Assembly (NCBI GenBank): GCA_027490195.1
Contig: JAIXYN010000046.1
Span: 62,001-126,000, forward strand
Reading direction: 5' to 3'
Origin: Verrucomicrobiaceae bacterium
GTDB lineage: Bacteria > Verrucomicrobiota > Verrucomicrobiia > Verrucomicrobiales > Verrucomicrobiaceae
Length of the DNA: 64,000 nucleotides
Positions 1-8,350 of the stretch are shown piece after piece; within the stretch, counting starts at the first letter, position 1; each line of letters begins with the position of its first letter. The notes under the pieces were generated by a model. That model worked only from the letters and a program-made list of their open reading frames with translations, was not told where the DNA came from and ran no database searches. The position numbers and the translations under genes are program-made.

Positions 1-2
1 TG

Positions 3-1130
3 TGCTACGGAGAGCTGGCGGCGGCACTGCCGCGCTCTGGGGGTGAGTACCACTTTCTCTCCAAGATTTTTCATCCGGCCGTGGGGTTTCTCTCCGGCTG
101 GCTTTCGGTGACGGTGGGGTTTGCCGCTCCCATCGCGCTAGCGGCCATGGCCTTTGGCAAATATTTCTCAGGCATCTTTCCCCATGCACCGGCGACGACT
201 TGGTCCCTCGTCATGGTGTGGATCGTGACTTTGATCCATGTGGGTGGCGTCCATGTGGCTGCCGGGTTTCAAAACACGGCCACTTGGCTCAAGGTGGCGC
301 TGATCCTCGTCTTCATCGGTGCGGGATTTTGGTTTGGCAAAGCGCAGCCTGTGCACTTTCTGCCGGTGTCCGGTGATCTGGATTTGATAGGCAGCACGCC
401 CTTCGCGGTGAGCCTGGTCTATGTGATGTATGCCTACGCGGGCTGGAATGCCGCCACTTACATCGTCGGTGATATTCGTGATCCGCAGAAGAACGTGCCG
501 CTGGCGATCGCTCTGGGAACGCTGCTTGTGGCGGGGCTGTATCTCGCGCTTAATGCGGTGTTCTTGAATGTGGCACCCATGAGCGAGCTGGATGGCAAGC
601 TGGATGTCGGCCACGTCGCAGCCGTCCGCATCTTCGGTGAAACGGGTGGCAAGATCATGTCTGGGCTGATCTGTCTGGGTCTCGTTTCCAGCATCAGCGC
701 CATGACCTGGGTGGGACCGCGAGTGATGAAAACCATGGGGCAGGATCTGCGCATCCTTGCCCCGCTGGCAGTGAGCGATGACCGTGGCGTGCCGGTGGTC
801 GGTTTGTTTGTGCAGCTTTCCATCGTCGTGACACTGCTGCTTACCGCCAGTTTTGAAACGGTGCTCACCTGCGTGCAGTTCAGCATTCAGCTCGGCTCCT
901 TTGCCACCGTGGTGGGATTGATCGTGCTGCGCATCCGGCAACCCGACCTGCCGCGCCCCTACCGCTGCTGGGGTTATCCGGTGACGCCGATCCTGTTCCT
1001 TGGCATCAGCTTATGGATGATGGTGTTCGTCGCCAAGAAGCATCCGGATGAAACGCTGGCCGGCATGGCGCTCATTTTGCTGGGTTGGATCATTTATTTC
1101 ATCTCACCGCGTACTCCACGCACCCCATGA
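3..1130 (+). CDS. APC-family amino acid permease, 5' end outside the window
   Basis: Inner-membrane transporter of the amino acid-polyamine-organocation superfamily; the substrate cannot be read from sequence. The frame is open from base 3, so the real start lies before the window. The first visible residues (YGELAAALPRSGGEY) match the conserved segment after the second helix of this family. About ten hydrophobic segments follow, including YVMYAYAGWNAATYIVGD, which resembles the conserved helix-6 region. The stop overlaps the start of the next gene (ATGA at 1127), so the two are probably co-transcribed. Family assignment is firm; amino acid specificity is unknown. Confidence 0.88.
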   Translation, partial: CYGELAAALPRSGGEYHFLSKIFHPAVGFLSGWLSVTVGFAAPIALAAMAFGKYFSGIFPHAPATTWSLVMVWIVTLIHVGGVHVAAGFQNTATWLKVALILVFIGAGFWFGKAQPVHFLPVSGDLDLIGSTPFAVSLVYVMYAYAGWNAATYIVGDIRDPQKNVPLAIALGTLLVAGLYLALNAVFLNVAPMSELDGKLDVGHVAAVRIFGETGGKIMSGLICLGLVSSISAMTWVGPRVMKTMGQDLRILAPLAVSDDRGVPVVGLFVQLSIVVTLLLTASFETVLTCVQFSIQLGSFATVVGLIVLRIRQPDLPRPYRCWGYPVTPILFLGISLWMMVFVAKKHPDETLAGMALILLGWIIYFISPRTPRTP

Positions 1131-2302
1131 AGAACACACTCATTCTGCTGCTTGTCCTGGCCCAAACCGCCTTCGCGGAACCGCCCACGCCCAATGAGCA
1201 GGCGCGCTTTCTCGCCGGCATGCCGCAGGAAGGGTCATCTCTGGCCGGACTGGCGCAGCGGGGCGAGTTCAACTCTCATGCCAAAGAACTGGACGCCGCC
1301 TGGGCGGATGCGGAGGAGCGGCAGCTGGGCCCGATCCGTGCCTGGGCACCGCTGGGTCTGCCGGAGGCTGTGAGCGATACCTCGCCGTTGCTCTATGTCT
1401 TTAGCGGTCCTGATTTTCTGCATGCGTATACGTTTTTCCCGAATGCCTCCACCTACGTGCTGGCTGCGGTGGAGCCCGTGGGCCTGCCGCCGGATGTGAC
1501 GAAACTCAGCGAGGGCGAGCTGGGCTCATCGCTGCGCAATCTGCGCAACACGCTCAATGCTTCGCTGAGCTTCAGCTTCTTCATTACGGCGGACATGAAG
1601 AAGGATCTGCAGGCCACCAAGCTCACGGGCACATTGCCGGTGCTCTATGTCTTCCTGGCCCGCTGCGGCTGCCATATTCAAAACGTGGAAAACATTTGGC
1701 TGGATGCCGAAGGAAAAGTTCTGACCGACAAGGAAACCAAGACTCCCGGTGCACGCATCACCTTCCTTGGTGCCCAGGGCAAGCAGCAGACGCTGTATTA
1801 CTTCTCCACCAACATCGCGAGCTGGGCGCTCAAGCAGGACGCCTCTTTCCTGCGCTTCTGTGACGGGCTTGGTGTGATGAACGGCTTCACCAAATCTGCC
1901 TCCTACCTCATGCACATGAGTGAGTTTCACGCGATCCGCGACTACCTCCTCACTCATTGTCATACCATGACGCAGGATGACTCAGGCATCCTGTGGAAGG
2001 ACTTTCCGCGTGAATCATGGGACGTGAAAGCCTACGGCTGGTATCCCGGCCCGATTCCCCTTTTTAAGCAGCACTACCAGGCTGATCTGGCCGAGTATTA
2101 TCGCACCACCGAAGTCCCCGTGATCCCGTTTGGCATCGGCTACCAGTGGCGGCCCAAGCAGAGCACGCTCATCTATGGAGTGTCCAAGATGATGGTGCGC
2201 AAGGCGATCCCTGTGGTGGAGGAGAAGCCCGCAGCGGCCCCTGGAGCACTCAGTGTACCGCCTCCAGCCCCGGCACCGAAAGCTTTGCCTGTGCCGCCAT
2301 GA
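1127..2302 (+). CDS. Secreted protein of unknown function
   Basis: About 391 residues. An in-frame start 42 bases upstream exists, but ATG 1127 overlaps the permease stop (ATGA) and gives a clean signal peptide (MKNTLILLLVLAQTAFA, cut near AEPP), so it is preferred. The mature part is mixed alpha/beta with aromatic patches (LLYVFSGPDFLHAYTFFPN) and a CGCH cluster near residue 185 that could bind metal or form a disulfide. The last 30 residues are an Ala/Pro-rich tail. I do not recognise a family. Coupling to the permease suggests an envelope role, which is inference only. It converges on the next gene with five bases between the two stops. Confidence 0.75.
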   Translation: MKNTLILLLVLAQTAFAEPPTPNEQARFLAGMPQEGSSLAGLAQRGEFNSHAKELDAAWADAEERQLGPIRAWAPLGLPEAVSDTSPLLYVFSGPDFLHAYTFFPNASTYVLAAVEPVGLPPDVTKLSEGELGSSLRNLRNTLNASLSFSFFITADMKKDLQATKLTGTLPVLYVFLARCGCHIQNVENIWLDAEGKVLTDKETKTPGARITFLGAQGKQQTLYYFSTNIASWALKQDASFLRFCDGLGVMNGFTKSASYLMHMSEFHAIRDYLLTHCHTMTQDDSGILWKDFPRESWDVKAYGWYPGPIPLFKQHYQADLAEYYRTTEVPVIPFGIGYQWRPKQSTLIYGVSKMMVRKAIPVVEEKPAAAPGALSVPPPAPAPKALPVPP

Positions 2303-2307
2303 GGCGT

Positions 2308-3303
2308 TCAACTTTTGGGAGCAAATAGCAGCCGCAGCATCTCCGCGTCGTTCGGCTTTGGATCCTTCGCTAGGCGCACGATGACGAGCTTCATTGAAGG
2401 CACGATGTACAGACGCTGGCCGTAGGAGCCGATGCAGGCGATGAGATCGGCGGGAGCCGAGCGGCTAAGGCAGGCGTTGCGCCAGGACTGCTGCTGCCAT
2501 TTTTTATCAAGCGTGGCCTCGGCATCCACCTCACGGGCGGCTTTGGATTCGGCGGCGTGATTGTTCCAGAAGCCGAAGGCAAAGGCGGCATTGGCGCTGC
2601 TGCCCTGGAGCTTCATGAGGAGGTCTTCGTGTTTGAGCATCCACGTGCCCAGCTCTGACCACTGGCGTGCGGTCTGCATGAAGCCGGCGGCGAGCAGTGG
2701 TGCGCCGAGCTGATCGGGCAGGTAGCGCTGCGAGCCGAGTCCGAGTGGACCGAGCACCTTGCGCTCAAGGTAGCGCGTGGGTGTCTGCTTCCGCTGCAGC
2801 TTGCGAGCAAGAAGTTCGTGAAATACCTGCAACGCGGCGGGGCCGTAGATGAATGATTTGCCCGGTGCTGCCACCGCCCCGGCCTTCAGTGCGGCGGCGG
2901 TGCGGTCAGGAAAGGTATTTTCGTGGAGTCCGAACATCGGCTCCAGTCCGTGGCTGAAATCGAGCAACTGGCGCACGGTGATCTGACTCTTGCGCTTGTC
3001 GCCCTGCCATTCGGTGATCGTGTCGGCCACGAGTTCGTCGAAGGTAAACAGTCCGTCTTTTTCCGCCGCGAAGGCGGTGAGACCCCAGAAGGCCTTCGTG
3101 CCGCTGTAGATGCGATGCGGCTGAGATTTCGTGTGGTCGTTGGTGTACGATTCGTGGAGGATTTTGCCATTCTGCTTGATCAGCAGGGCGTGGCCGCCAT
3201 GCGCAGCCGAATAGGCGGCCACTGCCTGAATGCCCTGCGCTGGCAGCGTCTCCGCCGCAGGCGAGAGCGAGAAAAAATGCAGAAATGCCAGCAGGGGCCT
3301 CAT
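2308..3303 (-). CDS. Beta-lactamase-fold serine hydrolase, exported
   Basis: Member of the class C beta-lactamase/penicillin-binding-protein-like family. The catalytic S-x-x-K motif is SGTK (about residues 67-70 from the chosen start), in the usual context RIYSGTKAFWG. The second motif, normally Y-x-N, reads Y-G-P, so this is more likely an esterase, a peptidase or a degenerate member than a true beta-lactamase. GSYGQRLYIVPSMKLVIV matches the terminal strands of the family. ATG 3303 is chosen because it starts a signal-like peptide (MRPLLAFLHFFSLSPAA); the 16 codons before it come from a dispersed repeat at 3330-3353. Periplasmic location is inferred. Confidence 0.82.
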   Translation of the reverse strand: MRPLLAFLHFFSLSPAAETLPAQGIQAVAAYSAAHGGHALLIKQNGKILHESYTNDHTKSQPHRIYSGTKAFWGLTAFAAEKDGLFTFDELVADTITEWQGDKRKSQITVRQLLDFSHGLEPMFGLHENTFPDRTAAALKAGAVAAPGKSFIYGPAALQVFHELLARKLQRKQTPTRYLERKVLGPLGLGSQRYLPDQLGAPLLAAGFMQTARQWSELGTWMLKHEDLLMKLQGSSANAAFAFGFWNNHAAESKAAREVDAEATLDKKWQQQSWRNACLSRSAPADLIACIGSYGQRLYIVPSMKLVIVRLAKDPKPNDAEMLRLLFAPKS

Positions 3304-3329
3304 GAGAGATGAGTAACAGAAAAATGACG

Positions 3330-3353
3330 AATGACGAAACCCGAATGACAAAA
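3330..3353 (+). repeat. Dispersed AATGACGAAACCC-type repeat, copy 1
   Basis: The 24-base stretch matches 24274-24297 at 21 of 24 positions; the shared core is AATGAnGAAACCCnAATGAC. It lies between the divergent hydrolase and response regulator genes. Read on the minus strand it gives FRHSSF/FVIRVSSFVI-like peptides, which would inflate any N-terminus called upstream of 3303. Confidence 0.6.
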
Positions 3354-3435
3354 TAAAACTGGAAGATGAAGACTGCCGCCGTCATTTCGACAGGTGCTGG
3401 TGGACAAGCATGCATCTCGCCGCATCGTTCGGCGC

Positions 3436-4107
3436 ATGCGTATTCTCCTCGTCGAAGACCAGGCCAAACTGCTTTCCTTTGCCAAGAAGGGGCTGGAGGA
3501 GCAGGGCATTCAGGTGGACGCCATCAGCGATGGCGATGAAGCCTGGGAAATGGCCACGACGGTACCCTACGACGCGCTGGTGCTCGACATCATGGTGCCG
3601 GGTCGGGACGGCCTGAGCATCCTGCGCGGCCTGCGCGAAAAGCGCAACAATGTGCCGGTCATCCTGCTCACCGCGCGCTCCACGCTGCCGGAAAAAATCG
3701 AAGGTCTGAACCTCGGCGCGGATGATTACATGACGAAGCCGTTCTTCGTCGAGGAACTGGCCGCGCGCCTGCACACCGTGGTGCGCCGCAAGGCGGGAGA
3801 TTCCAGCCATCTACTGCGTTTCGATGATCTATGTATCAACCTCCTTGAGCGCAAAGTCAGCCGTAGTGGTGTGAACATCGACTTGAGCACGCGTGAGTTT
3901 GAGCTGCTGGAGCACCTTATGCGCAGCCCCCGCCGCGTGTTTGGCCGCATGCAGATCTATGAGCATGTCTGGGGTTACAACATGGACCCCGAGACCAACC
4001 TCGTGGAGGTGTACATCCAGCGCCTGCGTGCAAAGATCGACAAAGACCACGTGAAGAAGCTCATCCGCACGGTGCGTGGCGTGGGTTATGCGCTGGGCGA
4101 AAGTTGA
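3436..4107 (+). CDS. OmpR/PhoB-family response regulator (orphan)
   Basis: Two-domain transcriptional regulator of 223 residues. The receiver domain (about 1-120) shows the acidic pair in LLVEDQ, phospho-acceptor Asp51 in LVLDIMVPG, the LLTARS switch Thr and Lys in MTKPF. The winged-helix DNA-binding domain (about 130-223) has the family hallmarks FELLEHLMRSPRRVFGR, VEVYIQRLRAKID and IRTVRGVGYAL. ATG 3436 is chosen because it opens directly with the beta-1 strand MRILLVED; upstream codons are not domain sequence. No histidine kinase is next to it, so the partner must be elsewhere. The following gene encodes a membrane protein on the same strand. Confidence 0.93.
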   Translation: MRILLVEDQAKLLSFAKKGLEEQGIQVDAISDGDEAWEMATTVPYDALVLDIMVPGRDGLSILRGLREKRNNVPVILLTARSTLPEKIEGLNLGADDYMTKPFFVEELAARLHTVVRRKAGDSSHLLRFDDLCINLLERKVSRSGVNIDLSTREFELLEHLMRSPRRVFGRMQIYEHVWGYNMDPETNLVEVYIQRLRAKIDKDHVKKLIRTVRGVGYALGES

Positions 4108-4180
4108 GCCCGCCCTGGAATCTGGCCGGACGAAATCCCGTGATTGCCAACCCCCACAGCCTGCCTCTAACTTGCCATCC

Positions 4181-5065
4181 ATGATGAGCACTTCCGGCCC
4201 GAGCCCCCAAGGTGGCACCATCCGCCAAGGCCTGATGCTTGCCGTCGCCATCGCTTTTCTCACCATGGTCGGAATCGTACTTCCGCATGGCGACAGCGGG
4301 GAGGCGTTTCGTGAGTGGTTCATGGCGCAGGCGCTTTTCCGTCCGCTCATCATTGCCTTGTGGGCAGTCGTGATCATCGAAGGAATCGTGGGATTGTTTA
4401 TCACGAATGATGCCTGGCCTGCACGTCTCAAACGCCTGCTGCTCACCGCATTGCTCCCCCCCTTGCGCATGGTCACTGCCAGCAGCAAGCCGCATGGCTG
4501 GCTCTGGCTGCCCGGCATTGGCTGGAAGCCGGTGGGGGAGGAAACTTCCGAACAGCTCGAGCAAAAGCTGGCCCTGCCGATGGTCATTCTCACCCTGCTG
4601 GTGCTGCCGGTGCTGGGAGCCGAACTCACGGGCGGTGAAACGTTGGACAATCATCCACGCATGGCGCTGGCGACGCACCTGACCACCTGCGTCATCTGGA
4701 TCGGGTTTACGATGGAGTTCCTCTGGATGTTTGCGGCCGCGCCCGTCAAACTGACCTACTGCCTCAAAAACTGGATCAATCTCGTCATCATCCTGCTGCC
4801 GCTCGTCGCCTTCCTGCGCGTGCTGAACATTTTCCGCTTCACACGCATGCTGCGCGCCGGAAAGCTGCTCCGGGCCTACCGCCTCCGTGGGCTCTGGACG
4901 CGGCTGTGGCGGCTGGCGCTGCTCTTCAATCTCCTCGACCGTCTCCAGCAGCGAGACCCTGCCAAGTATTGCGCATCCTTGGAAAAGAAGATCGCTGATC
5001 TCGAAGAAGAACTGGCCACACTTCAGGCCAAACTGGCTGCACAGCGTGAAAAAATGACCCCGTAG
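4181..5065 (+). CDS. Membrane protein with an arginine-rich S4-like helix and C-terminal coiled coil
   Basis: About 294 residues from ATG 4181 (ATG 4184 is equally possible). Four or so membrane segments are visible. Residues about 210-240 then carry Arg/Lys at roughly every third position in a hydrophobic helix (FLRVLNIFRFTRMLRAGKLL), a pattern like the voltage-sensing S4 helix of ion channels. No potassium selectivity signature (TVGYG) is present, so it may be a voltage-sensor-like or ion-transporter-like protein without a classical pore. The tail (ASLEKKIADLEEELATLQAK) is a coiled coil, suggesting oligomerisation. It lies about 70 bases after the response regulator and could be co-transcribed. 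Confidence 0.65.
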   Translation: MMSTSGPSPQGGTIRQGLMLAVAIAFLTMVGIVLPHGDSGEAFREWFMAQALFRPLIIALWAVVIIEGIVGLFITNDAWPARLKRLLLTALLPPLRMVTASSKPHGWLWLPGIGWKPVGEETSEQLEQKLALPMVILTLLVLPVLGAELTGGETLDNHPRMALATHLTTCVIWIGFTMEFLWMFAAAPVKLTYCLKNWINLVIILLPLVAFLRVLNIFRFTRMLRAGKLLRAYRLRGLWTRLWRLALLFNLLDRLQQRDPAKYCASLEKKIADLEEELATLQAKLAAQREKMTP

Positions 5066-5089
5066 TGAGGTTCTGAACCCTTCCCCCGA

Positions 5090-5119
5090 TTGACACCTCT
5101 GTTGCCTGAGCGTTATAAT
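5090..5119 (+). promoter_or_regulatory. Perfect-consensus sigma70 promoter
   Basis: TTGACA at 5090-5095, an 18-base spacer, then TATAAT at 5114-5119. The -10 ends 8 bases before the ATG at 5127, so transcription should begin at or beside the start codon and give a leaderless mRNA. A second TATAAT at 5123-5128 overlaps the ATG but is 27 bases from the -35. Confidence 0.8.
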
Positions 5120-5126
5120 TACTATA

Positions 5127-6620
5127 ATGCGCACTTCGGTTCTTTCCCCTGCTCTTGCGAGACTGCTTTCATGCGGCTGGCTGCTACTCCTTCTGTGCGC
5201 AGCGCCGCTGGCGTTTTCCCAGCAACTGCCACCTCAGATTGTCGAACAGGCACTGCGAGAATCCCGGTCATTGGATCAACGAGCCAAACACGACAACTTC
5301 CAGGCAGCGGCCAAATACTGGTATGCCAGTCGCAATCCGAAACATGTGGAAGACATGGACGCGGCCCTCAAAAGCGTGATGCCCGCAGCCTTGCGTCTGT
5401 CACCGGTCATAACGAATTTCCAATCCTGGGAAACCGCACAGAAGTACAAGGCCTATCATGATGCAGGAGCCATCCTGCTCGCGAAAGCTTACACCTATCT
5501 TTACTACGGCGAAGTGAAGAAAGCCGAGCCCGCCATCGAACTCATCGAAACCAAGTTTCCCTATGCGATGACGCTGGCGGAAAACCGTGAGGTTCTCTGG
5601 GTCCGCGAGGCCCTGCGCTACCATGAGCACTGCTGCATGCTTTATGCCGCGATGAGTCTGAAGGTGGTCGGCAAAATCCATTTCCCCCATGAACGTGACG
5701 AATTTGACGGCCCGAAGCAGCGCAAGGCCATCGAACACATGGCCGTGCTTCGCCTGCGTGAGGGCAACATTGAACGGCTGGAGCATTTCTTCAATGCCAT
5801 CAACCACAGCGAACTGCAAACTTCCGGCGGCGACTGGGCACTCGACATCATCATGGATGCGATGCGGCCGCTGGATCAAGATTCTCAAACCGAAGCTTCC
5901 TGGCGCGAGATTCACGACGCCATCAAGATCTGGCAGAAGCAGTTGCCGAACTCCGTTTTTGCCCGCCTCGCCGAAGCACGCTACCTCTTCCATTACTCGA
6001 TCTTCGAGGCACAGAATGACGGGTCATTTGCGACAATCCGCCAAGCATCTGAACGCGGCCTCGAACTGATGCAGGACATTCCCAAGACCAGCCCGGCATG
6101 GTATGACACCATGCTCCGCCTGCAATCCATCACCGGACGGCCACCCGATGAAATCGCACCCGTATTCCAGGAAGGGCTGCGCAAGTACCCTGACTACGCA
6201 CCGCTCGCCATCGTCCTCGGACAGTGCTTCGTCAAAGGCGGTGAAACTGGCCGACAGATCTGTGCCGAGATTCTCGAAGAACTGCAAAGCAGCAAGCAAG
6301 GAGGACTGGCGGCGCAGATGCTGCGAAAAATCTACTTCGACGGTGATTTTCCTGACATCCAGCCGCGTGTGAATCTGGACACTGTCGAACTCGCCATTCG
6401 CGCCGCCGTGGTGCAATGGCCTGACAGTTATGAACTGCGCAGCGATCTCGGCCTGCTTGCCGTCACCATTGGCCGCCGTGAGCTGGCAGGCGAAATCATG
6501 CGTGGCATGGAGAACAAATGGTGCCGCCGCGCGTGGAGAGGACGTGAGGACATCGCGATCATGCTCACTGCGTCCCCGACTCCGCCAAGAGTCGAGCCCA
6601 CACGCACCACTTCTTTGTAA
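5127..6620 (+). CDS. Exported alpha-helical (TPR-like) protein of unknown function
   Basis: 497 residues with a signal peptide (hydrophobic core WLLLLLCAAPLAF, likely cut after FSQ or nearby). The remainder is almost entirely helical with aromatic-rich helix pairs such as WYASRNPKHVEDMDAALKSV and FARLAEARYLFHYSIFEAQ, which suggests TPR/SEL1-type repeats. It faintly resembles DUF4034-type proteins, but I cannot assign a family. ATG 5127 is supported by the signal peptide; no Shine-Dalgarno sequence is possible because the promoter -10 ends at 5119. Strong promoter sequence suggests high or constitutive expression. The gene converges on an unknown gene with 7 bases between stops. Confidence 0.75.
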   Translation: MRTSVLSPALARLLSCGWLLLLLCAAPLAFSQQLPPQIVEQALRESRSLDQRAKHDNFQAAAKYWYASRNPKHVEDMDAALKSVMPAALRLSPVITNFQSWETAQKYKAYHDAGAILLAKAYTYLYYGEVKKAEPAIELIETKFPYAMTLAENREVLWVREALRYHEHCCMLYAAMSLKVVGKIHFPHERDEFDGPKQRKAIEHMAVLRLREGNIERLEHFFNAINHSELQTSGGDWALDIIMDAMRPLDQDSQTEASWREIHDAIKIWQKQLPNSVFARLAEARYLFHYSIFEAQNDGSFATIRQASERGLELMQDIPKTSPAWYDTMLRLQSITGRPPDEIAPVFQEGLRKYPDYAPLAIVLGQCFVKGGETGRQICAEILEELQSSKQGGLAAQMLRKIYFDGDFPDIQPRVNLDTVELAIRAAVVQWPDSYELRSDLGLLAVTIGRRELAGEIMRGMENKWCRRAWRGREDIAIMLTASPTPPRVEPTRTTSL

Positions 6621-6627
6621 GCGACGT

Positions 6628-7308
6628 TTACTGCCCCAGACTCAAATACTCGCGCACGGTGTGGTTCATGGCCCGGCGAGCAGGCGGGAAACACTGCGCG
6701 ACCTTTTCGAAGGTCTCCTCCATGTCAAACTCATCCGCCAGCACGTGCTTACGGGCCGCATCGAGATGACTCACCACCACCTGCTCGTAGTAGTCCACAT
6801 CCGGTGCGCCACGCCGTGCGGCACGGCGGTGCAGGAAGTCAGGATACAGGCAGGTGAGTACCAGAAACTGGTTCGCGCACTGCACATGTAGGAAGAACTT
6901 GTGATGCCGGCTGGCGTTCTCGATCGCCTCCAGATAGTCCACGCTGTAAAGACTGTCGATGCTGTGATTGATGTCCTCCGGCCCTTTTGTCGGCGAGCAG
7001 CCGAAGTCCGCGCACACCACGGCCATGTAGTCTGCCACCGCTATCTCCTTGATGCCAAACTCCTTGAGTGAATGCCGCACCACGAGGAAGAAAAACAGCT
7101 CCGGCGAGAGCATCGCCGCCTTGCGTGATATGACCGCCGCATCAAAGAGCTTGTCGTTGTCGAGGATGATTGGCACCGCGTCCGGATCGTCCATCATCGC
7201 ATTGAAGCCCTCCTTACCGCGCTCAGTAGGCGCCAGGGTGTCACGAATGAAATTCCAATCCGTTGGGGTAAAACGGAACCAGCAACCCGGGCGTGGAAAG
7301 CGCGTCAT
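6628..7308 (-). CDS. Conserved hypothetical cytoplasmic protein
   Basis: About 226 residues from ATG 7308; an earlier in-frame start at 7344 adds 12 residues with no obvious function. There is no signal peptide or membrane segment. It is rich in His, Cys and acidic residues (HSLKEFGIKEIAVADYMAVV, CANQFLVLTCLYPDFLHRRAAR), with helical character throughout. I do not recognise the family. It is divergent from rph, sharing a region of about 150 bases, and may share regulation with it. Confidence 0.7.
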   Translation of the reverse strand: MTRFPRPGCWFRFTPTDWNFIRDTLAPTERGKEGFNAMMDDPDAVPIILDNDKLFDAAVISRKAAMLSPELFFFLVVRHSLKEFGIKEIAVADYMAVVCADFGCSPTKGPEDINHSIDSLYSVDYLEAIENASRHHKFFLHVQCANQFLVLTCLYPDFLHRRAARRGAPDVDYYEQVVVSHLDAARKHVLADEFDMEETFEKVAQCFPPARRAMNHTVREYLSLGQ

Positions 7309-7444
7309 AGAGATTAGGTTTGAACTGTCAGCTATCTTTAGCATAACGAATGCCAGTTAAGTTGAAGCTTTGGACGGCGCGTTTTGGAGCTTTGTTCAAA
7401 TGCATCCTAACAACCTTATAAAAGGCTTTGGCGCGCCCGCGCTT

Positions 7445-7457
7445 CGTGCTAAGCACG
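7445..7457 (+). promoter_or_regulatory. Small hairpin just upstream of rph
   Basis: CGTGC (7445-7449), TAA, GCACG (7453-7457) forms a 5-bp stem that ends 3 bases before the rph start codon, where a ribosome-binding site would lie. No Shine-Dalgarno is visible. It could reduce translation initiation, or it could be chance. Confidence 0.3.
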
Positions 7458-7460
7458 GTC

Positions 7461-8246
7461 ATGTCCAGAACCGACGGCCGCACTCCCGACCAACTCCGCA
7501 AAATCGAATACGTCCTCGACGTGGCCCCGCACGCTGCGGGCTCCGTCCTCATCGCCTTTGGCAACACCCGCGTCATCTGCACGGCCTGCATCAATGAAGA
7601 GGTGCCACGCTGGATGAAGGTGCAAAACGTCAAAGGTGGCTGGCTCACCGCCGAGTACTCCATGCTCCCCTACTCCACGCTGGAGCGCAAAGACCGTGAA
7701 AGCTCACGTGGCAGGCCGGATGGCCGCAGCACGGAAATTCAGCGCCTCATCGGCCGCAGCCTGCGTGCCGCCGTGGACCTCGAAAAACTGGGCCAACGCA
7801 CTCTCTGCGTGGACTGTGACGTGCTGCAGGCCGATGGCGGCACCCGTACCGCCGCCATCACTGGCGCGTGCATCGCCGTCGCCGTGGCCTTCAACCGCCT
7901 CCTTGAAAAAGGCAAGATCACCCGCCAGCCGCTCAAGAAGAAGATCGCCGCCGTCAGCGTGGGCATCGTCAACGGAGAAACCCTTCTCGACCTCTGCTAC
8001 AAGGAAGACGCCGCCGCCGATGTGGACAGCAACATTGTCCTTACTGAAGACGGCGAGTTCGTCGAAATTCAGGGCAGCGGCGAAGAAGCCACCTTCACCG
8101 AGGCGCAACTGCATTCCATGCTCGAATACGGTCGCAAAGGCATCAAGGAGCTCCTTGTCATCCAGGACGAAGCCATCGCTAGCGCCATGAAACCCGCGGA
8201 AGGCAAAGACCTGCAAAAGCTGGCGGAATTCTTCGGCAAACGCTGA
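7461..8246 (+). CDS. rph: Ribonuclease PH
   Basis: Phosphate-dependent 3'-to-5' exoribonuclease that trims tRNA 3' ends. Length is about 261 residues, slightly longer than the usual 240. Family motifs are visible: SRTDGRTPDQLRKIEYVLDV at the N-terminus, GSVLIAFGNTRVICTACI, ERKDRESSRGRPDGRSTEIQ (Arg-rich phosphate-site region), DCDVLQADGGTRTAAITGA (catalytic Asp pair region) and VGIVNGETLLDLCYKEDAAADVD in shorter pieces. ATG 7461 is chosen over the in-frame start at 7428 because homology begins at MSRTDGR. It is monocistronic, flanked downstream by a tandem 10-bp repeat. Confidence 0.96.
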   Translation: MSRTDGRTPDQLRKIEYVLDVAPHAAGSVLIAFGNTRVICTACINEEVPRWMKVQNVKGGWLTAEYSMLPYSTLERKDRESSRGRPDGRSTEIQRLIGRSLRAAVDLEKLGQRTLCVDCDVLQADGGTRTAAITGACIAVAVAFNRLLEKGKITRQPLKKKIAAVSVGIVNGETLLDLCYKEDAAADVDSNIVLTEDGEFVEIQGSGEEATFTEAQLHSMLEYGRKGIKELLVIQDEAIASAMKPAEGKDLQKLAEFFGKR

Positions 8247-8250
8247 TTGC

Positions 8251-8300
8251 AGAAGTTTGCAGTGGTTTGCGATGGTTTACGGTAGTTTGCAGTGGTTTGA
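8251..8300 (+). repeat. Five tandem 10-bp units (consensus AGTGGTTTGC)
   Basis: The stretch reads as five consecutive degenerate decamers, each ending in GTTTGC, GTTTAC or GTTTGA, with one helical turn per unit. It lies between the rph stop and the next promoter. The 14-mer CGGTAGTTTGCAGT at 8280-8293 occurs again, inverted, at 41821-41834, so the unit is dispersed in the genome. Confidence 0.6.
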
Positions 8301-8327
8301 CCAAACCATTGCAACTGATCGTATACT
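8293..8327 (+). promoter_or_regulatory. Putative promoter with a palindromic operator over the -35
   Basis: The dyad TGGTTTG-AC-CAAACCA (8293-8308) overlaps a -35-like TTGACC (8297-8302); TATACT at 8322-8327 is a good -10 at 19-base spacing. This would give a transcript with a leader of about 16 bases for the deacetylase-like gene. A dyad over the -35 is a typical repressor position; the regulator is unknown. Confidence 0.4.
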
Positions 8328-8350
8328 ACAGTTGACCACCGTAACTCTGC

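Noticed and set aside
4061..5134. Minus-strand frame of 357 codons opposite the S4-like membrane protein
   Set aside because: Composition (Gln, His, Arg) is typical of complementary frames; the plus-strand protein has clear membrane helices and a coiled coil.
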